Origin: Thiorhodovibrio litoralis | GTDB lineage: Bacteria > Pseudomonadota > Gammaproteobacteria > Chromatiales > Chromatiaceae | Direction of reading: 5' to 3' | Length of the DNA: 64,000 nucleotides | Assembly: GCF_033954455.1 (NCBI RefSeq) | Contig: NZ_CP121473.1 | Location: 1 to 64,000, forward strand | Part shown: positions 37,576 through 46,405 of the stretch, piece by piece | How the letters are laid out: every line of letters begins with the position of its first letter | How positions within the stretch are numbered: position 1 is the stretch's first letter | Notes under the pieces: model-generated | Database searches by the model: none | What the model was told of the DNA's origin: nothing | Seen by the model: only the letters and a program-made list of their open reading frames with translations | Translations under genes and position numbers: made by a program

Positions 37576-39009
37576 ATGCGCAACCTGATTCATTGCGGCA
37601 GCACAGGGGTGCTCGCCATGCTGTTGCTGATGCTTGTCACCACGCAGGCGCTCGCGTCTGACCAAAGTGGAGCTGAAGCGGCAAACAGCCAACCAAAGAG
37701 CGCACCAAAGGGCCAGGCCAGCAAGCCCATCCTCCCGCCAGCCAAGGCCTATGGGGATTTTTCCAAGGAGCGCGTTGAATATGGGCGCTACCTGACGCTG
37801 GCCGGCGACTGTCTCGGCTGCCATCTGCGCCCGGGCGGCAAGCCGTTCGAGGGCGGGCTGGCGCTTGACACACCTTTTGGCACCATCTATTCGCCCAACA
37901 TCACGCCGCACAAGGGTGAGGGGATCGGCTCATTTTCCGATAAGGACTTCCTGCGCGCGCTGCAGCACGGTATTGGCCCGGACGGCAAGCCTTACTACCC
38001 GGCCTTGCCCTATCCGTCATTCACCAAGGTCAAGGACGACGATCTGCTTGCCATCAAGGATTATCTGTTCTCGCTTGAGCCCTCGGACTACCGCCCGCCG
38101 GAAACCCAGCTGCGCTGGCCGTTTGACATCCGCGACTCGCTGTTTGGCTGGCAGGAACTGTATCTGACTGACAAGCGCTTTCAGCCCGATACCAGCAAGA
38201 GCGAGGAATGGAACCGCGGTGCCTATCTGGTCGAGGGACTCGGCCACTGCGGCTCCTGTCATACGCCGCGCAACCTGGCAGGCGCGACCGAAGCCAAGGA
38301 TGCGCTGACCGGAGCGGTGATCGATGGCTGGTATGCGCCCAACCTGACCTCCGAGCTTGGTGACGGACTCGGAGCCTGGAGTCTCGATGCGCTTATAGCC
38401 TACCTGCGCACCGGGGAGGCACCGCCAAGCGGTTCGCCAAAGGATTCCGCAGCCGGCTCCACTGCCGATTCCCAGTCTGGAGTCCAGGCAGGAACCCAAG
38501 CAGGAACCCAAGGTGGTCCGGGGACTGCCGCGCTTGGCCCCATGGCTGAAGTGGTGCACCTGAGCCTGTCGCATCTGGCTGACTCCGACGTGCGTGCCAT
38601 CGCGGTCTACCTGAAAGACCAGCCGCCGAAGCAGGCACCGCGCCAGACACCCAAGGTGCCGTATCAGCTCAGCGAGCAGGACTACATTCAGGGCCGTAAG
38701 CTGTATCAACATTACTGTGCCGGCTGTCACCAAAGCCACGGGCAGGGACTTGCGCCCTATTTTCCGGCTCTGGGCGGCAATGAGGTGGTCAATCTTGATG
38801 AGCCGAACGATGTCGTCAACACAATTTTGCTCGGCGCTCCGTCCGACCCGACCGAAGCCTTTTCCCCCCATGTGGTGATGCCATCCTTCGGCAGCCTGCT
38901 GAACGATACCCAGCTTTCAATCCTGGCGAGCTACATCCGCGCCAACTGGGGCAATGATGCGCCCCCGGTCACGGCCAAGCAGGTCAGCAAGCTGCGCAGC
39001 GGAGACTAG
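37576..39009 (+). CDS. Triheme c-type cytochrome, dehydrogenase-subunit-like
   Basis: Three haem-binding sites are visible: CLGCH (79-83), CGSCH (225-229) and CAGCH (381-385), in a 477-residue exported protein (signal peptide to about ALA28). The arrangement of three cytochrome c domains is that of membrane-associated cytochrome subunits of alcohol, aldehyde or gluconate dehydrogenases, which hand electrons to quinone or an oxidase. No such dehydrogenase is adjacent. AGGAG six bases before 37576 fixes the start. Residues 285-315 are a Gly/Ser/Gln low-complexity insert with a QAGTQAGTQ repeat. Confidence 0.87.
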   Translation: MRNLIHCGSTGVLAMLLLMLVTTQALASDQSGAEAANSQPKSAPKGQASKPILPPAKAYGDFSKERVEYGRYLTLAGDCLGCHLRPGGKPFEGGLALDTPFGTIYSPNITPHKGEGIGSFSDKDFLRALQHGIGPDGKPYYPALPYPSFTKVKDDDLLAIKDYLFSLEPSDYRPPETQLRWPFDIRDSLFGWQELYLTDKRFQPDTSKSEEWNRGAYLVEGLGHCGSCHTPRNLAGATEAKDALTGAVIDGWYAPNLTSELGDGLGAWSLDALIAYLRTGEAPPSGSPKDSAAGSTADSQSGVQAGTQAGTQGGPGTAALGPMAEVVHLSLSHLADSDVRAIAVYLKDQPPKQAPRQTPKVPYQLSEQDYIQGRKLYQHYCAGCHQSHGQGLAPYFPALGGNEVVNLDEPNDVVNTILLGAPSDPTEAFSPHVVMPSFGSLLNDTQLSILASYIRANWGNDAPPVTAKQVSKLRSGD

Positions 39010-39025
39010 CCGGACGCAGCGAAAT

Positions 39026-39047
39026 TTGGGCCCAAGGTTGGGCCCAA
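39026..39047 (+). terminator. Hairpin after triheme cytochrome gene
   Basis: The 10-bp palindrome TTGGGCCCAA occurs twice, 12 bases apart. The outer arms pair as an 8-bp stem with a 6-base loop, 16 bases after the stop codon. No T-run follows, so it may be an mRNA-end stabiliser rather than a terminator. Confidence 0.4.
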
Positions 39048-39094
39048 GATCGAAAACGCATGGGCCATCGCCGCATGGCCCCGAGGGCAAGTCG

Positions 39095-39382
39095 ATGCAA
39101 GACAGCAAGCAACAAGATCAGGACGGCGTGGTGATGGCCTTTCTCGAACGCTTCGAGAAGTTCCGCCTGCCGCGGGCGCTGGAGATCAAGGAGCGGGTCG
39201 ACCAGGGCGGTACCCTGGAGACCTTCGACATGGATTTTCTCGCCCGCGTGTTTGAAGATGCGCAGCACATCAAGTCGCTGGTGGATCAGCGCCCGGACCT
39301 GCAGCCGCTCTACACCCGCGCGGTTGATCTCTACCATGAGATCACCGAAAAGGCGCTTGCGAACGAAGAACGCGCCCAGTAG
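39095..39382 (+). CDS. Small conserved-looking helical protein of unknown function
   Basis: The 95-residue protein MQDSKQQDQDGVVMAFLERF onward is charged and helical throughout (FEKFRLPRALEIKERV, FEDAQHIKSLVDQRPDLQPLYTRAVDLYHEI), without membrane segments, cysteines or a known domain. It has GAGGG upstream of the ATG, and codon use like its neighbours. It may share a transcript with the cytochrome gene 85 bases before it, across the hairpin at 39026. I have no function to propose. Confidence 0.65.
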   Translation: MQDSKQQDQDGVVMAFLERFEKFRLPRALEIKERVDQGGTLETFDMDFLARVFEDAQHIKSLVDQRPDLQPLYTRAVDLYHEITEKALANEERAQ

Positions 39383-39423
39383 TCCTCCAATTAACCCCCT
39401 ACCTTCGCGTCACATTCCAGCTC

Positions 39424-39531
39424 GTTTTGAGCCGGATAACGGCCGCGGGGGACGCCGTGAATACTTCCCTGTAGGCTTCCCAGCGGCGTCCTGCCGCTGG
39501 AGACCCCCGCGCCCGTTATCCGCCTCAAAAC
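39424..39531. repeat. Long imperfect palindromic intergenic element
   Basis: Two 28-base arms (39424-39451 and 39504-39531) are inverted copies with 26 of 28 matches, starting GTTTTGAG and containing GGATAACGG. Inside lies a smaller perfect hairpin (CCAGCGGC 39480-39487 with GCCGCTGG 39493-39500, loop GTCCT) and the words GACGCCGTGAATAC and CCTGTAGGC. The element fills the gap between convergent genes. Its nested structure suggests a dispersed REP-like sequence that also ends transcription from both sides. Confidence 0.75.
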
Positions 39532-39572
39532 CTGAAGCTTTCTTTGGATACGATATGCTGAGTTAGAGCCGA

Positions 39573-41036
39573 TTAGAGCACGGGCCCGAGCATGGCAATG
39601 GTGTTGTTCCACAAGCGCCGGTGCCAGCTCCAGGTGGCGACCTGCTCGGCAGTCACTTCGAGCGAGTCCGCTAGGTATTGCTGCTGGCGCTCGTGCAGCG
39701 CGGCGGTTAGGGTCGGGTCGTAGAGCAGGATGTTGTTTTCGTAATTGAGCTCAAAGCTGCGCCTGTCCATGTTGGCCGAGCCGATCAAAGCGATGTCGCC
39801 GTCCATGGTCAAAGACTTGGTGTGCAGCAGGCCTTTGGGATATTCAAAAATGCGCACACCGGCAGAGAGCAGTTCGGCATAGTAGCTGCGGCTGGCGGCC
39901 GCGACGATGCGGCTGTCGTTGCGCGCGGGGAAAATAATGGTTGTGCGCACCCCGCGCCGAGCGCTGGTGCAGAGTGCCGCCTGGAGGGATTCATCCGGCA
40001 CATAGTAAGGCGTGGAGATGGTCAGCTCCCGACGCGCGCCATGGATCAGCGCCTCGAAGACCTCGGGCATGGCGGACCAGCGCACCGTCGGTCCGGTGCC
40101 GATCACCTGCGCCGGCAGACCATGGTCCTCAGTCTGGGCCGGCAGCGGGCGGTGCAACAGCGCGTCGATGTCATCCTTGAAATGGGGCATCCAGTCGCTG
40201 GCGAACAGGTACTGATTCTGCCGCGCGATCGGCCCTTCAAAGCGCACCATCAGGTCCACCCAGGGCGCGTACTTGGCTTTGACCAGGAATTCGGGGTCGG
40301 CGCAGTTCTGGCTGCCACAATAAGTAATGCGATCATCGATGACCACGATCTTGCGGTGATTGCGCAGATCGATGCGCCCGGCCAGCACGCGCAGCAACGG
40401 ATTGCCGATTGGCAGCGCGCGCGCCAGGTGCACCCCGGCGGCGGCCATCTCCTGCCAGTGCTCGGAGCCGATCATCCGCCGCGAGCCAAGATCGTCCGCC
40501 AGTGCGCGGCAGCACACCCCGCGCTGAGCCGCGCGCATCAGTGCCTCGGCGATGCGCATGCCATTGTGATCCGGCAGCCAGATGTAAAACAGGAGATGCA
40601 CATGGTCGCGGGCCGCGTCGATGTCCGCCACCATGGCCTCGATGCTCGCGTTTGAGTCTCGCATCAGGCGTGCGCTATTGCCGGTGGCGGGCAAGAAACC
40701 GCTGATGGATTCGCCCAGCCGGAACAGATGGCGGTATTGCTCCGGTACCTTCGTCGTGACGCCAGAGGTGAAATCGGGATTGGCCACCTGCGACGGAGCG
40801 GGCAGGCGCGCGAGTGACTGCTGTAGACGCGCGACCCGGCGGCGACCGATGTTGGTATCGCCCACCATCAGATAGGCGAGGAAGCCGGCGACAGGAATGG
40901 CGAAGATCACCACCACCCAGGCCATGCGCGCCGCGGGTTGGCGGTGCGGGCGAAGCATGGCGCGCATGGCAATGCCAACTTGAAGTGCGAAGTGCCCGAA
41001 CAGGAGCAAGCTGGCGATGAGGCTGGATTCAGTCAT
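39573..41036 (-). CDS. cls: Cardiolipin synthase
   Basis: Cls condenses phosphatidylglycerol to cardiolipin at the inner membrane. The 487 residues have two N-terminal membrane helices (about 8-60) and two phospholipase D HKD motifs: NHRKIVVIDDRITYCGSQN and LHTKSLTMDGDIALIGSANMDRRSF. The length and motif spacing match bacterial ClsA. It is one of several lipid genes in the window but is separated from the ols operon by about 7 kb. It is convergent with the 95-residue protein, across the palindromic element. Confidence 0.93.
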   Translation of the reverse strand: MTESSLIASLLLFGHFALQVGIAMRAMLRPHRQPAARMAWVVVIFAIPVAGFLAYLMVGDTNIGRRRVARLQQSLARLPAPSQVANPDFTSGVTTKVPEQYRHLFRLGESISGFLPATGNSARLMRDSNASIEAMVADIDAARDHVHLLFYIWLPDHNGMRIAEALMRAAQRGVCCRALADDLGSRRMIGSEHWQEMAAAGVHLARALPIGNPLLRVLAGRIDLRNHRKIVVIDDRITYCGSQNCADPEFLVKAKYAPWVDLMVRFEGPIARQNQYLFASDWMPHFKDDIDALLHRPLPAQTEDHGLPAQVIGTGPTVRWSAMPEVFEALIHGARRELTISTPYYVPDESLQAALCTSARRGVRTTIIFPARNDSRIVAAASRSYYAELLSAGVRIFEYPKGLLHTKSLTMDGDIALIGSANMDRRSFELNYENNILLYDPTLTAALHERQQQYLADSLEVTAEQVATWSWHRRLWNNTIAMLGPVL

Positions 41037-41120
41037 GAGATGTTCTACTCAAAGGGTATGGCAGTTTGGCTTGCAAAGAAAAAATGCCGTTGATGGCAGG
41101 TAGCTTCGCGCGCTCTGGTG

Positions 41121-42551
41121 TCAAGGCGCTACCGGCTCGGGGTTTGGCAGTCCTTTGCCAGGGTTGAGAATGCCCGCCGGGTCAAACTGTCGTTTGATCG
41201 CATGCATCAGCTTGAGCGCCGCCGGATCGAGCTCACGATTGACGAAGTCGCGCTTCTCGAGCCCGACGCCATGCTCACCTGACAGGGTGCCGCCGAGTCT
41301 GACAACCAGATCGAACACCGCATCCAGGCAGCGCTGGGCGCGAAGCAATTCGTCGCGATCGTCGGGATCGACCAGCAGATTCACATGGATGTTGCCATTG
41401 CCGGCATGGCCGAAGTTGACGATGCGGATGCCGGTGCGGCGGGAGAGTTGTTCGAGCGCATCGATAAACTCGGCCATGCGCGAGACCGGGACAACAACAT
41501 CCTCGTTGATCTTTTTCGGGGCGATGTGGCGCAATGCCGGCGAGAGTGCCTTGCGGGTTTTCCACAGTGCCGCCACGTCCGCAGGATCGGCCGCCGAGCG
41601 CAGTTCAAGCAGGCCCGGCACGCGCGCAGCGGCGCTGACGGCATCGGCTGATAGATCAACGCAGGCGGCGGGGCCGTCGACTTCGATCATCAACATGGCA
41701 CCGGTCTCGGGAGCCAGGCCGAGGTCTGAGAACTCGCGCACCATCTCGATAGCAGCCGCGTCCATGAACTCCAGCGCGCAAGGTGTCACCGGCTGGGCCA
41801 TGATGGCAGCAACCGCGGTCGCCGCGGCATGGATGTCGCTGTAGGTGGCTGCTAAAGTGCGCTTGGCTTCGGTCAGTGGGGTGAGCTTGAGGGTAGCCCC
41901 GACAATTAGTCCCAGCGTGCCCTCGGAGCCGATCAGCAGCCGGGTCAGGTCGTAACCGACCACGCCCTTGGTGGTGTTGACCCCGGTGCGAATCAGCTCG
42001 CCAGTGCCGATCACGGCGCTCAGCCCCAGGGTGTTCTCGCGCGGGGTGCCGTATTTGACCGCGCGCGGCCCGGCAGAATTGTAGGCGAGATTTCCCCCAA
42101 TGGTGCAGACCGCTGCGCTGGTCGGGTCCGGTGGCCAGAAAAATCCCAGTGGTGCCAGCGCCTGCTGGAGTTGTTGATTCGTCAGCCCGGGCTCGACACG
42201 CGCGAGCCGATTGGCCGCGTCGATCTCAAGCAGCTGCTTCATGCGCTCGAATGCGATGACCAGTCCGCCGCGCTCGGGCACGGTGGCGCCTGTGGTGCCG
42301 GTGCCGAGGCCGCGGGCCGTCACCGGCAGGCGTTCGGCAGCGCACAGTCGCACCAGGTGCTGCACCTGCGCGGCGTCTTTGACGAAGACGACGGCCCCCG
42401 GTTGTCCCTGACGACGGCTGTTGTCATAGCCGTAGGCCCAGCAGTCGGCTGGGTCCGTCAGCAGGGCATCGGCGCCGACGATGTCTGCCAGCGCGCGAGC
42501 GAGGCGCTCAGGGAGTCGGGGCGGATGCAGCTGTGCTGAGATGGGTGACAT
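41121..42551 (-). CDS. glcD: FAD-linked oxidase, GlcD/D-lactate dehydrogenase type
   Basis: The 476-residue flavoprotein has a PCMH-type FAD-binding domain (PVTARGLGTGTTGATVPERGG, CTIGGNLAYNSAGPRAVKYG, LLIGSEGTLGLI) and the oxidase C-terminal domain with NFGHAGNGNIHVNLL and GEHGVGLEKRDF. It is closest to glycolate oxidase subunit GlcD, which oxidises glycolate to glyoxylate; D-lactate dehydrogenase is an alternative. GlcE and GlcF are not adjacent. In a RuBisCO organism, glycolate from oxygenation is a plausible substrate. It overlaps the end of the BON lipoprotein gene by 44 bases. Confidence 0.85.
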   Translation of the reverse strand: MSPISAQLHPPRLPERLARALADIVGADALLTDPADCWAYGYDNSRRQGQPGAVVFVKDAAQVQHLVRLCAAERLPVTARGLGTGTTGATVPERGGLVIAFERMKQLLEIDAANRLARVEPGLTNQQLQQALAPLGFFWPPDPTSAAVCTIGGNLAYNSAGPRAVKYGTPRENTLGLSAVIGTGELIRTGVNTTKGVVGYDLTRLLIGSEGTLGLIVGATLKLTPLTEAKRTLAATYSDIHAAATAVAAIMAQPVTPCALEFMDAAAIEMVREFSDLGLAPETGAMLMIEVDGPAACVDLSADAVSAAARVPGLLELRSAADPADVAALWKTRKALSPALRHIAPKKINEDVVVPVSRMAEFIDALEQLSRRTGIRIVNFGHAGNGNIHVNLLVDPDDRDELLRAQRCLDAVFDLVVRLGGTLSGEHGVGLEKRDFVNRELDPAALKLMHAIKRQFDPAGILNPGKGLPNPEPVAP

Positions 42552-43182
42552 TGAAGATCCGTACCACGCGCACGACGCCGGGAATGCGTCTGACCTTGTC
42601 GACTGCCGCCTCAGCCTCCTGCGGGGCCACCAGACCCATCAGATAGACCACGCCGTTCTCGACCACCACCTTGACCCGCAGCGGGTCGAAATCTTCCAGC
42701 TTGATGCTTGCCAGCGCCAGCTTGGCGCGCGTTTGCAGATAGGTGTCCTCACTCTCGCGCGTCAGGCTGATGTCCGGGCCGATCTCGACCTCGTTATAAA
42801 CCCGGGTGACCTTGGGCAGGCGGGCGATGATTTCGGCAAAGCTGCGCGCGACCTCGGCACTTTCAGCCTGCCCGGTCAGCAGGGCCTCGTAATTGTAGCT
42901 GGTCACGCTGATACTGCTGTGCTCGCTGATGTCCGGGTTCTGGTAGTAGTAATGGAAGCCCTGCACCTCAATGGCCTTGTCATCCAGCACGGTTTGCGCC
43001 GAGCGCCGTTCATGCAGAACCGCACCGCCGTAAGCCGCGCCGGCGACGACCATTGGGCCGCAGCCGGACAGCGAAAGGCCGGCGCTGAGGACGGCGAGCA
43101 CTGCCAACAAGATCCAGGCAGAGCGACGCGCGCGGCGCCAGAGAGGATGTGAGATTCTCGCGCGGTCATGGTTCGGATGCAT
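42508..43182 (-). CDS. BON-domain outer-membrane lipoprotein (DolP/YraP-like)
   Basis: The 224-residue precursor has a signal anchor with lipobox LSGC (Cys41) and two BON domains: residues about 75-140 (SSISVTSYNYEALLTGQAES) and 150-215 (KVVVENGVVYLMGLVAPQEAEAAVDKV). DolP supports outer-membrane integrity at the division site. The order lpoA-yraN-(diaA)-dolP is conserved in Gammaproteobacteria; here diaA is missing. The ATG at 43182 gives a 17-base overlap with yraN; the frame is open to 43236. Confidence 0.87.
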   Translation of the reverse strand: MHPNHDRARISHPLWRRARRSAWILLAVLAVLSAGLSLSGCGPMVVAGAAYGGAVLHERRSAQTVLDDKAIEVQGFHYYYQNPDISEHSSISVTSYNYEALLTGQAESAEVARSFAEIIARLPKVTRVYNEVEIGPDISLTRESEDTYLQTRAKLALASIKLEDFDPLRVKVVVENGVVYLMGLVAPQEAEAAVDKVRRIPGVVRVVRIFNVTHLSTAASAPTP

Positions 43183-43585
43183 CGAACGCTCCCTTGATCC
43201 AGCGGATGTGTTCCTGGCCGTCGATTGCAACGACATCGAAGCGGCAGGGGTTGTCAGTTGGATGGCGGCTCAGGTAATGGCGCGCGGCGGTGATCAGCCG
43301 GCGCTGTTTGCGGGCATCCACGCTCGCACTTGCGCCGCCGTAGTGCTGCGATCGGCGAAAGCGTACCTCGATGAATGCGAGCACCTGGCAGTCGCGCATG
43401 ATGAGATCGATTTCCCCGAAACGGCAACGATGATTGGATGCGATCCATTCGAGTCCCTGGGCTTGGAGGTAGGCGCGTGCGCGGGCTTCGTAACTTTTCC
43501 CAGCTTTTGACCGGGCTTGGACGTCAGTTCCCGACGAGTCCTCCGCGGAGGAAGGTGCAGGCGCACGCGCGTGCTGGGCATTCAT
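43166..43585 (-). CDS. yraN: YraN-family (UPF0102) putative nuclease-fold protein
   Basis: YraN proteins have a Holliday-junction resolvase-like endonuclease fold; their substrate is unknown. The 139 residues show GKSYEARARAYLQAQGLEW, the active-site-like FGEIDLIMRDCQVLAFIEVRFR with the Asp and Glu-X-Arg pattern, and the terminal PCRFDVVAID. About 25 extra N-terminal residues precede the core. Its ATG overlaps the end of lpoA by four bases, and its 3' end overlaps the BON lipoprotein gene, so the three are probably one operon. Confidence 0.93.
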   Translation of the reverse strand: MNAQHARAPAPSSAEDSSGTDVQARSKAGKSYEARARAYLQAQGLEWIASNHRCRFGEIDLIMRDCQVLAFIEVRFRRSQHYGGASASVDARKQRRLITAARHYLSRHPTDNPCRFDVVAIDGQEHIRWIKGAFDASEP

Positions 43586-45507
43586 CGACTGGCAAACTGG
43601 CCGGTTGCGGGCGATGTCTGAGCGGTCTTGGTTTTTGCGCTCGCGTTTGCGATGCGTGCGACCGGGGTTGGCCCCGTTGCCTCCATGCGTGCGAGCGGCA
43701 GATTTCGCAGCACCCGTCCGGTTCCGTCGAAGGTCAGACCTCCGCTTACTCCCGGGAAGAAATGACCAGAGTGGGCGGACATGGCCTCAGTGCGCGGTGC
43801 GAGGCGGTAGCTGTCAATTCCCATGGCCTTCAGTCGCGTCAGCGAGGCATTGCCCGACCCTCCGGGTGGTCGCGCGAAGGCGCGCGAGGCACTGCTCGTG
43901 GGCTCGATCAGCCAGGGAATATCAACAAAGTACAGCCCGGTGAGTGCGAGTGCGCCATCTGCGGTGCCGTTGTAGACGTGGGAGGTGGCAAGCACGGGGA
44001 GATGACGGGTGTTGGCAATGGCAAGCCCGCGCCAGATGGCCGGCGCGTCGGCGCTGCTCGCGACCATGAAAATCAAATCGCCGGTGCTCGGAGCGAGCAG
44101 AGTCTCGGTGCTGCTGACCTTGCTGGCATTGGTGTCGCCATAGACAACCTCACCGGCCAGCTTGCCGCCAAGTGTCAGCCAGTGCACGCGGAAGGCGTTG
44201 GCCATGCGGCTGCCCCAGGGGCCGCTAGGATACAACAGCAAGGTCGAGCGGAAACCGGAGGCCCAGGCATGATTTGCAGCGCTGACGGCTTCATCCTCGG
44301 GCGACAGGGCAAACTGATAAAGCTGGCTGGGCAGGGAGCGGTCGTTGGTGTTTTGGTTGAGCGCGAGTGTGGGAACTGGAACCGCCTGATATCCGCTCAG
44401 GGCATTGACTGCGGGCTTTTGCAGCGGGCCGATCACTAGATCGGCACCGGCGGCGACAGCGCGCTGATAGGCCCCGTCCGCATTGGCCGTGCTATCGGCG
44501 AGGTGAAGCTGGGGACGCCTCCCGCTGTCATTTTGTCCATCCGCCTGCCGCATGCCTTGGACGATGGCCTGGCTGGCGCTGCTAAAGCGCCCGCCCTGGG
44601 GTAACAGCGCCCAGGCATCGCTGCCCGCGGGGTAGTCGCCGGTCAGGGTCGCGAAGTAAGCGCGCGGCAGTTCGTTATCAATGGGCATAGAGCCATGTTG
44701 CGAGCGCCATTGACCATAGCGGGTCAGGAGCGCGCTGTCGGCGTTGTTGGCGCTCGCCAGCAATTCAGCCAGGCTGGCCCAGCCACGCATGCGCTGGTTG
44801 CCCTGTGTCTTGAGCCGCTGCAAGCTTGCCGGCTGGAGCGTCGAGAGTGTCAACAGCAGGGAAACCTGGTTATCGCGACGCTGCGACGCGTCCTCAAGCA
44901 GCCGGTCGAGTTCATCGAGCACCTGTGCTGCCTGGACGGGATCGCCGTTTTGCCGGTAAGCTGCCGCTTCTAAGCCTAGGCGTTCGATACGCTCGGATTC
45001 AGACAGACCAAAAGACCCGAGTCTCCCCAGCGCGTTGAGCGCGCGCTCGGGAAGCGCGGCCTGCACGGCAACCCGTGCGGCGAGCAGGCGTTCCTGGTTG
45101 CGCGCGCCGGCGCTCAGTCGACCGCTGTCTATCGCACTCAGTGTGCGCAGCGCGCGTTGGGATTGTCCCGCCTGATAGAAGGCTTCGGCGGCGCGCAGCT
45201 CCAGCGCCTGGCGGGCCGGAGGCTGGGATTTCTTGGCCAAGGCCAGGTAGGCCTCGGCAGCGGCTACCGCATCGCCGGAAGTGGCGGTGGCTTCAACCTC
45301 GGCAAGCGCAGCGGGAGGCACGCTGGCGAGCAGCTCGCGCATGTCCGCGCCCGGCGTTGTGGCGCAGCCGGCGAGCAACAATAAGCCAGCGCCCAAGCCA
45401 AGCCCCAGTGCCCATGATCTAATCAGCCTTGGTGCGATAGGTCTTGATTCGATAGGCCTTGATTTGATTAGGGGCCGCAACGCGGAAACGGATAGTATCG
45501 GGTTCAT
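43582..45507 (-). CDS. lpoA: Penicillin-binding protein activator LpoA
   Basis: LpoA is an outer-membrane lipoprotein that activates PBP1A. The 641 residues contain a lipobox LLAGC (Cys48), an N-terminal TPR-like helical region (about 50-270), and a C-terminal periplasmic-binding-protein-like domain (GADLVIGPLQKPAVNAL, LLLYPSGPWGSRMANAF, LLAPSTGDLIFM). Before the signal helix a 15-bp tandem repeat encodes SRPIE-SRPIA. GGAG upstream on the minus strand supports the ATG at 45507, which overlaps the divergent rsmI ATG in a single CATG. Confidence 0.92.
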   Translation of the reverse strand: MNPILSVSALRPLIKSRPIESRPIAPRLIRSWALGLGLGAGLLLLAGCATTPGADMRELLASVPPAALAEVEATATSGDAVAAAEAYLALAKKSQPPARQALELRAAEAFYQAGQSQRALRTLSAIDSGRLSAGARNQERLLAARVAVQAALPERALNALGRLGSFGLSESERIERLGLEAAAYRQNGDPVQAAQVLDELDRLLEDASQRRDNQVSLLLTLSTLQPASLQRLKTQGNQRMRGWASLAELLASANNADSALLTRYGQWRSQHGSMPIDNELPRAYFATLTGDYPAGSDAWALLPQGGRFSSASQAIVQGMRQADGQNDSGRRPQLHLADSTANADGAYQRAVAAGADLVIGPLQKPAVNALSGYQAVPVPTLALNQNTNDRSLPSQLYQFALSPEDEAVSAANHAWASGFRSTLLLYPSGPWGSRMANAFRVHWLTLGGKLAGEVVYGDTNASKVSSTETLLAPSTGDLIFMVASSADAPAIWRGLAIANTRHLPVLATSHVYNGTADGALALTGLYFVDIPWLIEPTSSASRAFARPPGGSGNASLTRLKAMGIDSYRLAPRTEAMSAHSGHFFPGVSGGLTFDGTGRVLRNLPLARMEATGPTPVARIANASAKTKTAQTSPATGQFASR

Positions 45508-46405
45508 GCTCTCTCCGCCAAATCAGTTGGATGCGACAGTTAAGCCGAGCGTACTATACGTTGTGGCAACGCCCATCGGCAATCTCGGCGACCTGAGCTC
45601 GCGTGCCGCAGGCATCCTCGCGGGCGTGGACTTGATCGCCTGCGAGGACACGCGCCACAGCCGCCGCCTGCTCGCGCATCTGGGCATCGGCAAGCCCGTC
45701 TGCAGCTACCATGACCACAACGAGGCGCAGGCGCATGCGCGCCTGCTGGAGCGACTCGCGGCGGGCGAGAGCATCGCGCTGATCAGCGATGCCGGCACCC
45801 CGCTGATCAGCGATCCCGGCTTTGTGCTGGTGCGCGAGGCGCGCGCGCTGGGCATTGAGGTGGTGCCCATTCCCGGCCCAAGCGCTTTGATTTGTGCGCT
45901 GTCCGCGTCCGGTCTACCCAGTGATCGGTTTTTGTTTCTTGGTTTTGCACCGCGCAGCCAAAGTGCGCGGCGTGCTTTTCTTGAAACAGCGGTCGCGGAA
46001 CCCGGTACCCTAATTCTCTACGAGAGCGGCAAGCGCGTGCTGGCGACCCTGCAAGATTGCGCAGCGGTGCTGGGTGAGGCACGCCGGGCTGTGATCGCAC
46101 GTGAGCTCACTAAGCGCTTCGAGACCTACCTTTCAGACTCGCTGGCGCAGCTGCATGCGCGGGTGAGCGCGGAGACTGAGCATCAGTTGGGGGAGCTGGT
46201 GCTGCTGATCGAGGGCGCCAGCGGTGGCGCCTCGGCAGAACGTGAGCGCGAGGCCCTGGTGGTGCTCGACATCCTGCGCGCCGAATTGCCGACCCGTCAG
46301 GCCGCGGCTCTGGCGGCGCGCATCACTGGTTTGCCGCGCAACTGGCTGTATCGCGCGGCTCTTGCCGCTGAGGATGGCCACCGTAATGATGACAGGCAGT
46401 CTTGA
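45506..46405 (+). CDS. rsmI: 16S rRNA (cytidine(1402)-2'-O)-methyltransferase
   Basis: RsmI methylates the 2'-O of C1402 in the ribosomal decoding centre using SAM. The 299 residues have the tetrapyrrole-methylase fold motifs LYVVATPIGNLGDLSSRA, DLIACEDTRHSRRLL, ALISDAGTPLISDPGF and VPIPGPSALICALSASGLPSD. It is divergent from lpoA, as in E. coli. The ATG at 45506 is the best start; a TTG at 45527 would free the lpoA start region and cannot be ruled out. The open frame further upstream runs antisense through lpoA and is not coding. Confidence 0.94.
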   Translation: MLSPPNQLDATVKPSVLYVVATPIGNLGDLSSRAAGILAGVDLIACEDTRHSRRLLAHLGIGKPVCSYHDHNEAQAHARLLERLAAGESIALISDAGTPLISDPGFVLVREARALGIEVVPIPGPSALICALSASGLPSDRFLFLGFAPRSQSARRAFLETAVAEPGTLILYESGKRVLATLQDCAAVLGEARRAVIARELTKRFETYLSDSLAQLHARVSAETEHQLGELVLLIEGASGGASAEREREALVVLDILRAELPTRQAAALAARITGLPRNWLYRAALAAEDGHRNDDRQS

